DNA from: Sphingobacterium sp. PCS056
Lineage (GTDB): Bacteria; Bacteroidota; Bacteroidia; Sphingobacteriales; Sphingobacteriaceae
DNA: 64,000 bases
Reading direction: 5' to 3'
NCBI RefSeq assembly: GCF_023273895.1
Contig: NZ_CP096883.1
Coordinates: 2,790,001-2,854,000, forward strand
Shown here: piece by piece, positions 45,955 to 56,800 of the stretch
Position numbering within the stretch: the stretch's first letter is position 1
Layout of the letters: each line of letters starts with the position of its first letter
The notes under the pieces: model-generated
Told to the model about the DNA's origin: nothing
The model's database searches: none
The model's input: the letters and a program-made list of their open reading frames with translations, nothing else
Made by a program: the position numbers and the translations under genes

Positions 45955-45985
45955 ACACTTTTCCTATAAAGGAAAGTGCTTTTTC
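45955..45985 (+). terminator. Terminator after galM
   Basis: CACTTTTCC (45956-45964) pairs with GGAAAGTG (45971-45978) with one bulged T; a short T-run follows. It is 31 bases after the galM stop. Confidence 0.65.
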
Positions 45986-46082
45986 AGGTATTCATTGGAA
46001 AAGGTTTTACCTGATATCAGCAAATGATACAAATACGCACATTATTGAGAAGATAAGCAAGCTAAATTGCCCTGTTAAATCT

Positions 46083-46090
46083 TAAATTTG
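46083..46090 (+). promoter_or_regulatory. -7 promoter box before the GH127 gene
   Basis: TAAATTTG matches TAnnTTTG exactly and would give a leader of about 130 bases. A TTG element at the right distance is not evident. Confidence 0.4.
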
Positions 46091-46224
46091 GATAACCAGT
46101 AATTAAACACAGTAACCTAATAAGAGGTCCATTATTATTACTCATATACCAGTATTAAAAATGTGTGGAGTAGGAACATAGAATAACTTAAAAACGAGTT
46201 GTTGGTTCCAAAATTAAACTTGTT

Positions 46225-48273
46225 ATGATCACAAAAAAAATAGTTTTTTTAGTTTTTTCAGTATGTATTTGGATTTCGACATCCGCTCAAAAAGGATCTG
46301 TTGCAGTTGTTGAACAGTTGCCTGTAAACGGGAAAAACAGCAATTATATCAATAATAGGTTACCACTAAAGCAAAATGTACTACTCAAAATTCCTGTAGG
46401 TAATATTGTTCCTATGGGTTGGCTGGGTAAATATTTAGCATTGCAAAAAGAGGGATTGACAGGGCATTTAGGAGAGATCAGTGCTTGGTTGTCCAAGAAA
46501 AATAATGCCTGGTTGAGTCCCGATGGCAAAGGTGATTTTGGATGGGAAGAAGTTCCCTATTGGTTAAAAGGGTATGCGCATCTGGGCTATATCTTAAAAG
46601 ATCCTAAAATTTTGGCTGAATCTAAAATTTGGTTAGAAGGCGCTATTCAAAGTCAGCGTCCCGATGGCTACTTTGGTCCTTTGATCCTAAGGAACAATAA
46701 GCCCGATTTATGGGGCAATATGATCATGCTTTGGTGCCTACAATCTTATTATGAATACAGTCCTGATCCTCGGGTACTCGATCTGATGACCAAATATTTC
46801 AAATGGCAGCTGCAACTTCCAGATAGCTTCTTTTTAAAGGATTATTGGGAGAATAGCCGTGGCGGAGACAATTTGCTGTCCGTATACTGGTTATACAATC
46901 GCACCCAAGGAAATGAATGGCTGATGCAATTGGCTGATAAAATTCACCGCAATACCGCAAATTGGAAACAGATGAATGATTTACCCAATTGGCATAATGT
47001 GAATGTTGCACAATGTTTTCGTGAGCCAGCAACTTATTATTTAAAAAGTCAATCTCCAGATGATTTGAAAGCTACCTACGACAATTTTCATTTTGTCAGA
47101 CAGGTGTTTGGGCAGGTACCTGGTGGTATGTTTGGAGCGGATGAAAATGCCCGTCCAGGTTATACCGATCCACGACAAGGAGTCGAAACCTGTGGGATGG
47201 TCGAGCAGATGGCTTCCAATGAAATTTTACTAGGTATCACTGGAGATCCTTTTTGGGCAGATCACGCAGAAGATGTCGCATTCAACACCTATCCTGCAGC
47301 AGTAACCGCAGATTTTAAGGCATTACGTTATATTACAAGTCCCAATATGAGTTTGAGCGATAGTCGCAACCATGCTCCGGGGATTGATAATAGTGGACCA
47401 TTTTTGATGATGAATCCCTTTAGTTCCAGATGTTGCCAGCATAATCATAGCCAAGGTTGGCCCTACTATGCCGAACACCTATATATGGGCACAAATGATA
47501 ATGGGGTCGCAGCAGTGCTTTATGCAGCATCCAAAGCAGACGTGAAAGTCGCTAATAATCAACGTGTACATATTCAGCAAGAAACCAATTATCCATTCGA
47601 CGAGACGATTTCATTTAAAATAACAACAACGTCCAAGCAAGTAGAGTTTCCCTTTTATCTGCGCATTCCTGCCTGGACAAAAGATATGAAGCTTAAAATC
47701 AATGGTAAAACTACTGATATCGTCGGCAATGGAAAGTATATCAAAGTAGATCGTATGTGGAAAGATGGTGATCTGATGGAGTTGGTCTTGCCTATGGAAA
47801 TCCAAGTTAAACAATGGGCTGCAAATAAAAACTCGGTCAGTATCAATCGAGGACCGTTGACCTACGCTTTGAAAATAAAAGAAAATTATATACAGAAAGA
47901 CAGTAAGCAATCGGCTATAGGGGATTCCAAATGGCAAGAGACTGCTGATCCGTCCAAATGGCCTTCTTTTGAAATACTTCCGCAGAGCGATTGGAACTAT
48001 GGGTTAGTACCCGAGCAATTGACAGATTTAAAGCAATTAAAAGTTGTAAAAAAAGCATGGCCAAAAGATGGATTTCCCTTTGAAGCCCATGCTGTACCCA
48101 TTTCAATTCTGGTGAAAGCGAAGATAATACCCGAATGGAAGATCGATGCGCATGGACTGACTGCTGTGTTGCCTCTCAGTCCAGTAAGTACCGAAACAAA
48201 AATACAGGAAGTGGAATTGATTCCAATGGGAGCAGCACGATTACGGATCGCAGCTTTTCCAACTGTAAAATAG
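46225..48273 (+). CDS. GH127/DUF1680-family beta-L-arabinofuranosidase-like enzyme, secreted
   Basis: A 682-residue protein with signal peptide (to about TSAQ) and the (alpha/alpha)6 barrel of DUF1680. The zinc-binding residues of GH127 are readable: E321-x-C323 in VETCGM and the C403-C404 pair in RCCQHN, with a spacing close to that of Bifidobacterium HypBA1 (E338, C340, C417, C418), in which C417 is the nucleophile. C-terminal beta domains follow (ISINRGPLTYALK). GH127 and the neighbouring families GH137/142/146 release beta-L-arabinofuranose. It is 30 bases upstream of a GH2 gene. Beta-L-arabinofuranosidase is likely, though a related family on another arabinose linkage is possible. Confidence 0.85.
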   Translation: MITKKIVFLVFSVCIWISTSAQKGSVAVVEQLPVNGKNSNYINNRLPLKQNVLLKIPVGNIVPMGWLGKYLALQKEGLTGHLGEISAWLSKKNNAWLSPDGKGDFGWEEVPYWLKGYAHLGYILKDPKILAESKIWLEGAIQSQRPDGYFGPLILRNNKPDLWGNMIMLWCLQSYYEYSPDPRVLDLMTKYFKWQLQLPDSFFLKDYWENSRGGDNLLSVYWLYNRTQGNEWLMQLADKIHRNTANWKQMNDLPNWHNVNVAQCFREPATYYLKSQSPDDLKATYDNFHFVRQVFGQVPGGMFGADENARPGYTDPRQGVETCGMVEQMASNEILLGITGDPFWADHAEDVAFNTYPAAVTADFKALRYITSPNMSLSDSRNHAPGIDNSGPFLMMNPFSSRCCQHNHSQGWPYYAEHLYMGTNDNGVAAVLYAASKADVKVANNQRVHIQQETNYPFDETISFKITTTSKQVEFPFYLRIPAWTKDMKLKINGKTTDIVGNGKYIKVDRMWKDGDLMELVLPMEIQVKQWAANKNSVSINRGPLTYALKIKENYIQKDSKQSAIGDSKWQETADPSKWPSFEILPQSDWNYGLVPEQLTDLKQLKVVKKAWPKDGFPFEAHAVPISILVKAKIIPEWKIDAHGLTAVLPLSPVSTETKIQEVELIPMGAARLRIAAFPTVK

Positions 48274-48303
48274 TAATAGATAGATTTTAATGATTACACC
48301 TTT

Positions 48304-50154
48304 ATGATGATGAAGAAAACCTTATTATTTGCAAGCTTATTGATGACCGTACAGATGAACTTTGCACAAGATTGGAAACCTGCAGGTTCGCGTATTTTAA
48401 CTTCTTGGGGAGAACAAGTGAATGTTCAAAAACCTCATCCCGAATATCCAAGACCACAGCTTGTGCGCTCAAACAATTGGCAAAATCTAAATGGACTTTG
48501 GAAGTATGCCATCACAGCTGTTGGTGCCACGGAAATTCCAACCCAATGGGAAGGTGATATCTTGGTGCCTTTTGCCGTTGAATCAGCGTTGTCTGGTGTA
48601 GGAAAAGAAGTAGGTAAGGATAAAGCATTGTGGTATAGCAATAGCATTACTTTAGATAAAGCGGTTCAAAAAAATAAAGTTCTATTACATTTTGGTGCGG
48701 TAGATTGGCAGTGTGATGTATTTGTCAATAAACAATTGGTCGGCAGACATGAAGGTGGATTCGATCCCTTTACGATGGATATTTCTACATTTCTTAAAAA
48801 AGGAACCAAACAAGATATTGTTATTCGGGTATGGGATCCGACAGATGATGGCCCTCAACCGCGCGGAAAACAGGTGAATCATCCCAATGGAATCTGGTAC
48901 ACCCCAGTGACGGGGATATGGCAAACGGTTTGGTTAGAGAGTGTTCCACAAAGTCACATCGTCAGTACCAAGCAAACTCCGGACTTAGATGAAGGAAATT
49001 TGACATTTGAGGCTTTAGTGGCCGTCAGCCAACCAGGTGACCAGATTAAAGTAAAAGCCTTAGATGGTAATCGGGTTATGCAGGAACAATCGGGTGAACC
49101 CAACCAGGCGTTTACCATGGCTATTCCAAATGCTGAATCGTGGTCTCCTTCCAATCCAAAGCTTTATGATCTAGAAATTCAACTGCTACGAAAAGGTAAG
49201 CTGATCGATCAGGTAAAAAGTTATTTTGCGATGCGTAAGATATCGATGCAAAAGGATAAAGACGGTATTCAACGATTAATGCTTAATAATAAATTTACAT
49301 TTCAATATGGACCTTTGGATCAAGGTTGGTGGCCAGACGGCTTGCATACTGCACCATCTGATGAAGCGTTAAAATTTGATGTCGTCAAGACTAAGGAAAT
49401 GGGATTTAATATGATCCGAAAACATATTAAGGTGGAGCCAGCACGTTGGTACCGTCACTGCGACAGTATTGGTATGTTGGTGTGGCAAGATATGCCAAGT
49501 GGTGATCTTGGAGGCAATAACTGGGATATGCAACCGGGAAAAATTTCAGGAGGTGATCGTGACAAAACCCGATCAGCAATATCAGAACAATATTATCGCA
49601 AAGAATGGAAAGCGATTATGGAAGTGTTGCATAACTTCCCAAGTATTGTCATCTGGGTACCTTTCAATGAAGCATGGGGACAATTTAAGACTAAGGAAAT
49701 TACAGAATGGACCATGGCAAATGACCCCTCTCGTTTGGTCAACAGTGCTAGCGGTGGCAATTTCATGGAAACAGGACATATACTCGACATCCACAATTAT
49801 CCTGATGCCGCCATGCCCGATCCGTCTTTATTTGGAGCCAACCAAGTATTAGCATTAGGAGAATTTGGCGGCTTAGGTTTACCCGTAGAAGGTCATTCTT
49901 GGCAGCAAAAGGACAACTGGGGGTATCAAAGTTTTAAAAACAAAACAGAGCTATTGGACCGGTATAAAAGACTCATCCATGATTTAAACCGCTTAATTCC
50001 AATGGGATTATCAGCTGCCGTTTATACACAGACCACAGATGTAGAAGTGGAAACAAATGGGCTCATGACCTATGATCGGAAAGTAATGAAAATGCCAGAA
50101 AGTGAACTGAAGGCAATTCATAAGCCGCTATATGATTTTGTACTTAAACGTTAG
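48304..50154 (+). CDS. GH2 family glycoside hydrolase, secreted (616 residues)
   Basis: A shorter GH2 protein with signal peptide (MMMKKTLLFASLLMT to FAQ), a sugar-binding domain with WYSNSITLD and HEGGFDPFTMDIS, an immunoglobulin-like domain and a TIM barrel that is the C-terminal end. The acid/base glutamate is E456 in PFNEAWGQF, and the nucleophile candidate is E520 in ALGEFGGLG. It lacks the extra C-terminal domains of the two larger GH2 enzymes earlier in the window. Relatives are annotated as beta-galactosidases, but this compact clade includes other specificities. It is in tandem with the GH127 gene and likely acts on the same glycan. Confidence 0.88.
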   Translation: MMMKKTLLFASLLMTVQMNFAQDWKPAGSRILTSWGEQVNVQKPHPEYPRPQLVRSNNWQNLNGLWKYAITAVGATEIPTQWEGDILVPFAVESALSGVGKEVGKDKALWYSNSITLDKAVQKNKVLLHFGAVDWQCDVFVNKQLVGRHEGGFDPFTMDISTFLKKGTKQDIVIRVWDPTDDGPQPRGKQVNHPNGIWYTPVTGIWQTVWLESVPQSHIVSTKQTPDLDEGNLTFEALVAVSQPGDQIKVKALDGNRVMQEQSGEPNQAFTMAIPNAESWSPSNPKLYDLEIQLLRKGKLIDQVKSYFAMRKISMQKDKDGIQRLMLNNKFTFQYGPLDQGWWPDGLHTAPSDEALKFDVVKTKEMGFNMIRKHIKVEPARWYRHCDSIGMLVWQDMPSGDLGGNNWDMQPGKISGGDRDKTRSAISEQYYRKEWKAIMEVLHNFPSIVIWVPFNEAWGQFKTKEITEWTMANDPSRLVNSASGGNFMETGHILDIHNYPDAAMPDPSLFGANQVLALGEFGGLGLPVEGHSWQQKDNWGYQSFKNKTELLDRYKRLIHDLNRLIPMGLSAAVYTQTTDVEVETNGLMTYDRKVMKMPESELKAIHKPLYDFVLKR

Positions 50155-50309
50155 TGTTATCGTTCAACTCACCTGAATATTATGAAGTTAAAGCATGCTC
50201 ATATACGTGGGTGGATTTTAAATCTACAGCTATCTTAGGTGAGTACTTCATCAAAATAGGAGCAGACAAGGAAAAAAAGTAAAACAGATTTAGATAGGTT
50301 GGTTTGTAG

Positions 50310-50348
50310 GACCTTGCGCATACCTGTATGCAGCAAGGTTCTTTTTTT
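50310..50348 (+). terminator. Terminator after the GH127-GH2 pair
   Basis: Arms ACCTTGC-GCATAC (50311-50323) and GTATGC-A-GCAAGGT (50326-50339) fold with one bulge, followed by a T7 run. It is about 155 bases after the GH2 stop. Confidence 0.75.
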
Positions 50349-50387
50349 GACCACGTATTTTAAGACATCAAATAAATCAGGGATCAT

Positions 50388-51485
50388 ATGAATCAAGCAA
50401 ATATTATCGGGCGTTGTTTAGTCGTTATTGTTTATTTTTCGATTTCATGCAGTAGCTTAGGACATAGGGAACGAAATTCAACAGATAGCAAGATTACGAG
50501 CAAGGGTGGTGCGACATATCTGAATCCAGTATTTGAACCCATACTTGCAGATCCAACGGTGATCAAGGAACCTGAGACCCCTTATTTCTATGCATATGGC
50601 ACCGCAGATAATTGGGGAGATCAACGCGGAGAACGTCTCGTATCTATACTGCAATCCAAAGATCTAGTTCATTGGAAATGGATAGGCACCGCCTTTCAAC
50701 AGAAACCATCTTGGAAAACTTCAGGAGGAATCTGGGCCCCTGATGTTGTCAAGGTAAAAAACAAATACCTGCTTTACTATGCCTTTTCCACTTGGGGAGA
50801 CCCCAATCCGGGCATTGGTGTTGCGGTTGCAGATCGACCCGTTGGTCCATTCTTAGATCAGGGTAAACTATTCGATAGTCAGGAGATTCAGGTTCCCAAT
50901 TCTATAGATCCACATTTTTTTGCCGATCAGGGTACTAATTATCTTTTCTGGGGAAGTTTTAGCGATGCCCATACGCAAGGCACGTATGGAATTCCACTTA
51001 CACAGGACGGACTACATGTTTCTGATTTACAGCAAAAGTTTAAGATAGCTGCTGGAGATTTTGAAGCTGTTATGATTCACAAACGAAAAGGGTATTACTA
51101 TTTCTTTGGTTCAAAAGGTTCTTGTTGTGAAGGGGCTAAGAGCACTTATCATATGATGGTGGGACGTTCAAAAAAATTGCAAGGCCCTTATTATGACAAA
51201 GAGGGGCGAGATTTAAAAAACAGGGGTGCTGGCACACTATTGCTTCAGGGTAATGACCATTTTGTGGGCACGGGCCACAATTCAAGGATCATCACCGATG
51301 ACAGCGGTATCGACTGGATGCTGTACCATGGTATAGATCCCAAGCAAAGTCGAGTTTCTTCAGGAGGTAATAGGCGAGTTTTACTTTTAGATCAGATCAG
51401 GTGGTTCGCAGATTGGCCCGTAGTGGAAAATCAGACCAGTAGTCATATGACCAGAGCAGCACCTTTTTTTAAATCGATATTATAA
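50388..51485 (+). CDS. GH43 family arabinanase-like lipoprotein
   Basis: A 365-residue protein with a lipobox (FSISC, cysteine at residue 21). The five-bladed propeller of GH43 is readable: general base in LADPTVIKEP (blade 1), the pKa-modulating aspartate in NSIDPHFF, and the general acid in GDFEAVMIHK. GSKGSCCEGAKSTYHMMVG is typical of endo-1,5-alpha-L-arabinanase-like subfamilies. The lipid anchor suggests action at the cell surface or periplasmic face. With the beta-L-arabinofuranosidase gene it points to an arabinose-rich substrate. Exact endo or exo mode is not shown. Confidence 0.88.
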   Translation: MNQANIIGRCLVVIVYFSISCSSLGHRERNSTDSKITSKGGATYLNPVFEPILADPTVIKEPETPYFYAYGTADNWGDQRGERLVSILQSKDLVHWKWIGTAFQQKPSWKTSGGIWAPDVVKVKNKYLLYYAFSTWGDPNPGIGVAVADRPVGPFLDQGKLFDSQEIQVPNSIDPHFFADQGTNYLFWGSFSDAHTQGTYGIPLTQDGLHVSDLQQKFKIAAGDFEAVMIHKRKGYYYFFGSKGSCCEGAKSTYHMMVGRSKKLQGPYYDKEGRDLKNRGAGTLLLQGNDHFVGTGHNSRIITDDSGIDWMLYHGIDPKQSRVSSGGNRRVLLLDQIRWFADWPVVENQTSSHMTRAAPFFKSIL

Positions 51486-51662
51486 TCGGTATGTACCAAC
51501 ATGATCGATGACCCCTTCGTCGATTTTCAAAAGCAACAAGCTTATGCATATGGTCGATGTGCTCAAAACAGATGAATGAAATGCCTGTTTTGGTTATGTT
51601 CAATTAAATAAAGCTCGAGCTTTCATCTAGAATGATTAAAGACAATATTCAGGGTTTCCAGC

Positions 51663-51702
51663 ATCCATTTCCTTCTCAATAATAGGGAAATGGATTTTTA
51701 TT
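51663..51702 (+). terminator. Terminator downstream of the GH43 gene
   Basis: Perfect 10-bp stem ATCCATTTCC (51663-51672) / GGAAATGGAT (51686-51695), loop 13, followed by a T-rich run. It is about 180 bases after the GH43 stop. Confidence 0.65.
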
Positions 51703-51761
51703 TTATACAGGGTTTTACCTCTCATGGATAGGTATGATACTAATAAGCAGACTATTGAGAT

Positions 51762-51810
51762 AAATTGATAGTATCAATTTTATTACATTGATTATTTTTG
51801 ATTAATCAAT
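51762..51810. promoter_or_regulatory. AT-rich palindromes upstream of SusCD operon, candidate operators
   Basis: AAATTGATA-G-TATCAATTT (51762-51780) is a perfect 9-1-9 palindrome. Immediately after, ATTGATTA (51787-51794) pairs with TAATCAAT (51803-51810). The TTGAT/ATCAA half-sites resemble those before galM (44686-44715), so one regulator may bind both regions. Confidence 0.4.
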
Positions 51811-52378
51811 TATAGAATTAAACCTTCTGAAATCCATTTAGAGATTTATTTATGCCGTAAGCTATTTGTTATGAACAAGAAGCAACTTTTATAGATGTAT
51901 ATGCCGCTTTTTTGGACGCAGGCATATGCTGTAAAAAACGAGTATGAATCAGTACACTGATCTGATTTTGAGGAGATTAATTTTTGAAAGGAAATTACAA
52001 AAATAACAGATTATAAATCGTCGAGTTGAAGCCGTTATCAGGTCTTTTTTTTAACATCACAAGCTAATACCATTTAGCTTTATAGTATTAACCAATTATG
52101 CAGATATCAATTTTAAACGCCTCTTGGATAAGAGCTTTGTCGATACGGTCATACGTTCGTCCCAAAGAAGATGAAATAAAATTGTTTATGACACCACCTT
52201 AATATCAGCATATCACACCATAGTGAGTACATCTTTCATTTATATGAATGATTTATTCACTCATCAGATCATACGAAGATAAGTTTTTATCCTCGATCAT
52301 CGGGTTTGTTAGGAAGAAAGTAAAATGATATGGCCATTCCTCAAAACTCGAACATAAATTTTAACCAAATTATATTTT

Positions 52379-53842
52379 ATGATAACTAACCAATTTATTA
52401 AAAGCAATAGGTGGTTCCTCAGCACTCTGCTATGGGCATTTATGGTCCTTAGTTTTGGATTAGTGGGCTGTAAGGATGATAATAAGAACGTCATCGAGAC
52501 CATACCCTTTGATCCATCTAAACCTGTCGTGGTATCCGATTTTAGTCCTAAATCGGGAGGTATGGGGCAACGCCTCGTGATCTATGGGCAAAATTTTGGA
52601 AATGACCCGACCCATGTACACGTACTTATTGGCGGAAAAGAGGCAAAAGTAATCAGTGTACTCGGAGAGTCACTCTACTGCCTAGTTCCAAGACAAGCCT
52701 TTCATGGCGACATTGAGGTCCGGGTCGGAGATCCAGCTCAACAGGTTGTAGGCAAATCTGCAAAACCTTTTGACTATCAACGCAAAATGGTTGTGTCTAC
52801 CGTGATAGGGTACCGAAACTCACGTGGTGATGAACCATGGAGGGACGGGAAATTTAAAGATGCCGACCAAAGTAAAATGGCGAGTGGATTCTGGGAGCCT
52901 TCTTTTATGAAATTTGATCCCGTCAATCCCAAGCATCTTTGGATGACATTTGACAACAATAATGGACTTTACTTGATCAATTTTGAGGATAGTACCGTAA
53001 CCAAAAAGCGTTCAGATTTTGACCGTCCCCGTAGTATCGATTTTACGATTGATCATAAATACATGATTATAGCAGAAGACCGCGGTGGAGAAAATGACCG
53101 TGCGACGTACAGATTGTCGCGTGATCGACAATGGCAGGATAGAGAAGTACTCACCACCTATCGGCAGTGCAATGGAGCCTCTGTTCATCCCGTTAATGGA
53201 GAAATGTACTTCAATAGCTACGAGAAGGGACAATTTTTTCGCTTCGATCTCAATAAATATTTTAATCAAGGACTCGGTGTCAAAGATTTTGAACAGTTAT
53301 TTGTCGTTCACGATCCGCAATGGGAATATAAGATTTTGATCCATCCGACAGGCAACTACGCATACATTGTGGTCATCAACCAGCACTATATTCTTCGTGT
53401 GGATTACAATTGGGACAAAAAACAATTCAATCAACCGTATTTGGTTTGTGGACAACTTAGAGGAGCAGGTTATGAAGATGCGGTAGGTTCATCTGCCCGA
53501 CTGAGAAATCCTTATCAGGGAGTCTTTGTCAAAAATCCAAAATATGTCGCTGATGGCAAAACCGATGAATATGATTTCTATTTTACAGATCAACAGAATC
53601 ATGCTATCCGTATCCTGAAACCAGATGGGAGTGTGACCACTTTTGCAGGACGAGGTAGTTCCAGTATAAATGCTAATCCATATGGTTATGTGGATGGAGA
53701 TCTGAGGCAGGAAGCACGTTTTGACAGACCTTCCGGTATCGCTTATAATGAAGCCGAAGGTGCATTTTACATTGGAGATCAATCAAATCGCCGAATACGT
53801 AAAATAGCACTTGAAGAAATGGATCAAAGTATTAACGAATAA
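52379..53842 (+). CDS. IPT/TIG and NHL-repeat surface lipoprotein
   Basis: A 487-residue lipoprotein (signal then GLVGCKDD, lipid cysteine at residue 31). Residues about 48-130 form an IPT/TIG immunoglobulin-like domain (FSPKSGGMGQRLVIYGQNFG), and the remainder is an NHL-type beta-propeller (ARLRNPYQGVF, DQQNHAIRILKPDGSVTTFAG, ARFDRPSGIAYNEAEGAFYI). Such proteins often precede SusC in Bacteroidota utilisation loci and probably bind the glycan at the surface. It stops 15 bases before the SusC start, so it is the first gene of this operon. Confidence 0.85.
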   Translation: MITNQFIKSNRWFLSTLLWAFMVLSFGLVGCKDDNKNVIETIPFDPSKPVVVSDFSPKSGGMGQRLVIYGQNFGNDPTHVHVLIGGKEAKVISVLGESLYCLVPRQAFHGDIEVRVGDPAQQVVGKSAKPFDYQRKMVVSTVIGYRNSRGDEPWRDGKFKDADQSKMASGFWEPSFMKFDPVNPKHLWMTFDNNNGLYLINFEDSTVTKKRSDFDRPRSIDFTIDHKYMIIAEDRGGENDRATYRLSRDRQWQDREVLTTYRQCNGASVHPVNGEMYFNSYEKGQFFRFDLNKYFNQGLGVKDFEQLFVVHDPQWEYKILIHPTGNYAYIVVINQHYILRVDYNWDKKQFNQPYLVCGQLRGAGYEDAVGSSARLRNPYQGVFVKNPKYVADGKTDEYDFYFTDQQNHAIRILKPDGSVTTFAGRGSSSINANPYGYVDGDLRQEARFDRPSGIAYNEAEGAFYIGDQSNRRIRKIALEEMDQSINE

Positions 53843-53857
53843 TCAGTGGTTTTCATA

Positions 53858-56800
53858 ATGAAAAAATTTTTAATAATAGCGATGTTATTGCTCGGCTTTA
53901 CCTGTAGTCTGTTGGCTCAAGAGATTGTCGAGATAACCGGTGTCGTCACTGATGCCCAAAAACAACCCTTAATAGGAGTGAGTATTTTTGTAACCGATTC
54001 ACCTGGATTAGGTACGGTTACAGATAGCAATGGTCGGTATAAAATCAAAGTAGAAAGATATAAACGATTGACATTTTCGTATATCGGATATATCAAACAA
54101 GACGTGCTGATCAAAGATGTTTTTGCTATAAATATGACACTGGAAAAATCAGAAACCAGCGTGCTGGATGAAGTTGTGATAACAGGAACAGGTACCCAAA
54201 AACAATTGACCTCTACAGGAGCTGTCAGTAGTGTAAATGTCAATGACTTAAAGTCCAATCCCACTTCGAGCCTTTCTAATGCATTAGCAGGAAATGTACC
54301 AGGGGTAATGGCCATGATGCAATCTGGACAACCAGGCAAAAATATTTCCGAATTCTGGATTCGTGGTATTTCCACGTTTGGCGGTGGCACAGGTGCTTTG
54401 GTTTTAGTGGATAATATTGAGCGTAATATCAACGATATCAATATTGAAGATATCGAATCCTTTTCCGTATTGAAAGATGCTGCCGTAACCGCAATATATG
54501 GTTCCAGAGGAGCAAATGGAGTAATTCTGATCACGACTAAACGAGGTAAAGAGGGGAAAATCAATATCAATTTTAAAGATGAAACCATTTATAATACCCG
54601 TACGATCACCCCTCAATTTGAAGATGGTGTTACCTACGCTAATCTTTTAAATGAATCGCGTATCACCCGTAATCAGGCACCCATTTATCAGCCTGAGGAA
54701 TTAGAAATTTTACGATTGGGCTTGGATCCAGATTTATATCCAAATGTAGATTGGCAAGATCTGTTGCTCAAAGATGGTGCGATGACCTATAGAGCCAATC
54801 TCAATATGAGCGGTGGTGGACCCACAGCGCGTTATTTTGCTTCAGGTAGTTATGTTGAAGAAGGTGGGATGTATAAGATCGATGAAACCTTGCGCAATGA
54901 TTATAACACCAATGCAAACTTTAAACGCTGGAACTATCGTTTGAATACCGACTTTAATATCACCAAAACAACGGTCGCTAAAGTTGGTGTCGCAGGATCT
55001 CTAGACAAACGAAACAGTCCCGGCATGGGCGATGATGACTTCTGGGGTGTACTGTTTGGATATTCACCCATCCGTACCCCAGTGATGTATTCCAATGGCT
55101 ATGTACCTGCTATAGGCACTGGTAACCAAACGAATCCATGGGTAGTCGCCACGCAGACCGGTTTTAATGAAAATTGGACCAATAGTATTCAGACCAATGT
55201 TTCCATCGAACAAAATTTCGATTTTATTACCAAAGGACTTCGGGCCAGAGGGATAGTCGGATTTGATACCAACAATAAAAGCAATATATCTCGCCGTAAA
55301 TGGCCTGAGCAGTGGCGTGCCGAACGTGCGCGTGATGAAAATGGGAACCTCATTTTTACGCATGTGTCCAATCCCAGCGAAATGTTTCAAATGAGTAGTG
55401 CAGAAGGTGAAAGACGTGAATTTCTGGATTTAATGTTCAACTATGACCGGAGCTTTGGTCACCATAATATTGGCGGAGTGATTCGATTTACACGAGACGC
55501 ATTGGTCAATACTGTAAACATCGGTGGCGATATCAAAAATGGAATTTCCAGACGCAATCAGGCGTTAGCAGGGAGGGTCACCTATAACTGGAAAAATAGA
55601 TACATCACCGATTTCAATTTTGGTTACACCGGTTCTGAAAATTTCGCTATTGGACAGCAGTATGGTTTTTTTCCAGCAGTTTCTGCGGCCTGGAATATAT
55701 CAGAAGAACCCTTCATCAAGGAAAACTTGGATTGGGTCAATATGTTTAAGATCCGTTATTCGTGGGGTCGTGTCGGCAATGATCAACTGAGAGTTAATGG
55801 CAATCAGGAGCGATTCCCTTATTTATACACTATTGAAGAGATCTGGCGCAGGAATAGTGACGGAAGCTTTGCTTTAGATGGTGCAGGCAACAGGATCCCA
55901 GATGGAGGCTATCAATGGGCTGACTATGGGTTCAATAGATACTATCAAGGAATGAAATATGCACAAGTAGCCTCACCTTATGTGACATGGGAAATGGCAA
56001 CAAAACAAAATCTAGGATTCGATATCTCCCTATTTAAAGATAAGATTATTGCCAACCTTGATTTCTTCGATGAAGAGCGTACAGGAATCTATATGGAACG
56101 TAGATTTTTACCTGCGATCGTGGGGCTGGAGAGTACACCCCGAGCCAATGTAGGTGCGGTGCAGTCACGAGGATTCGACGGAAGATTTGAGTATAAGCAA
56201 ACTCTTGGAGCATTCCATATTACCGCAAGAAGTAACATCACCTACAGCAAAAATGTCATTTTGGAGAAAGACGAAGAGAATAATGTATATGGTTATCAGA
56301 ATGAACGCGGTTTTCGTGTCGATCAAGCTAAAGGATTAGTGGCCTTAGGTCTTTTCAAGGATTATGATGATATCCGCAACAGTCCGACCCAAACTTTCGG
56401 AAATTATCAGCCCGGAGACTTGAAATATAAGGACATCAATGGCGATGGAGTGATTGATGATGGCGACCGCGTGCCTATTGGCGCTACCAGAAGGCCAAAT
56501 TTGATTTATGGTATCGGTGCTTCGGTCAGTTGGAAATCAATTGATCTGAATGTACATTTTCAAGGAGCAGGAAAATCTACTTTTTCCACCTACGGAAAGA
56601 CCGTATATGCATTTAGTGAAGGGGAGTGGGGCCAAGTGATGAAAGGAGTAATGGGCGATAACCGTTGGATTTCTGCAGATATCTCTGGAGATCCAGCTAC
56701 TGAAAACCCCAATGCCTCTTATCCACGTTTAAGTTATGGTCAAAACCCAAATAACTTTAGGGAGTCTACCTATTGGCTTAGAAACGGTCAATACCTTCGT

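Larger units (their letters stand above)
45925..46224 (+). other. Intergenic region between galM and the GH127 gene
   Basis: A 300-bp gap with no gene. It holds the galM terminator (45955-45985) and an exact -7 box (46083-46090), so the downstream genes likely start a new transcript. Confidence 0.5.
51486..52378 (+). other. 893-bp intergenic region before the second SusCD operon
   Basis: No credible gene. It contains a terminator-like hairpin (51663-51702), two AT-rich palindromes (51762-51780 and 51787-51810) and a long leader. It is the second-longest gap region type in the window together with 17419-18145, and both precede SusCD operons. Confidence 0.45.
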
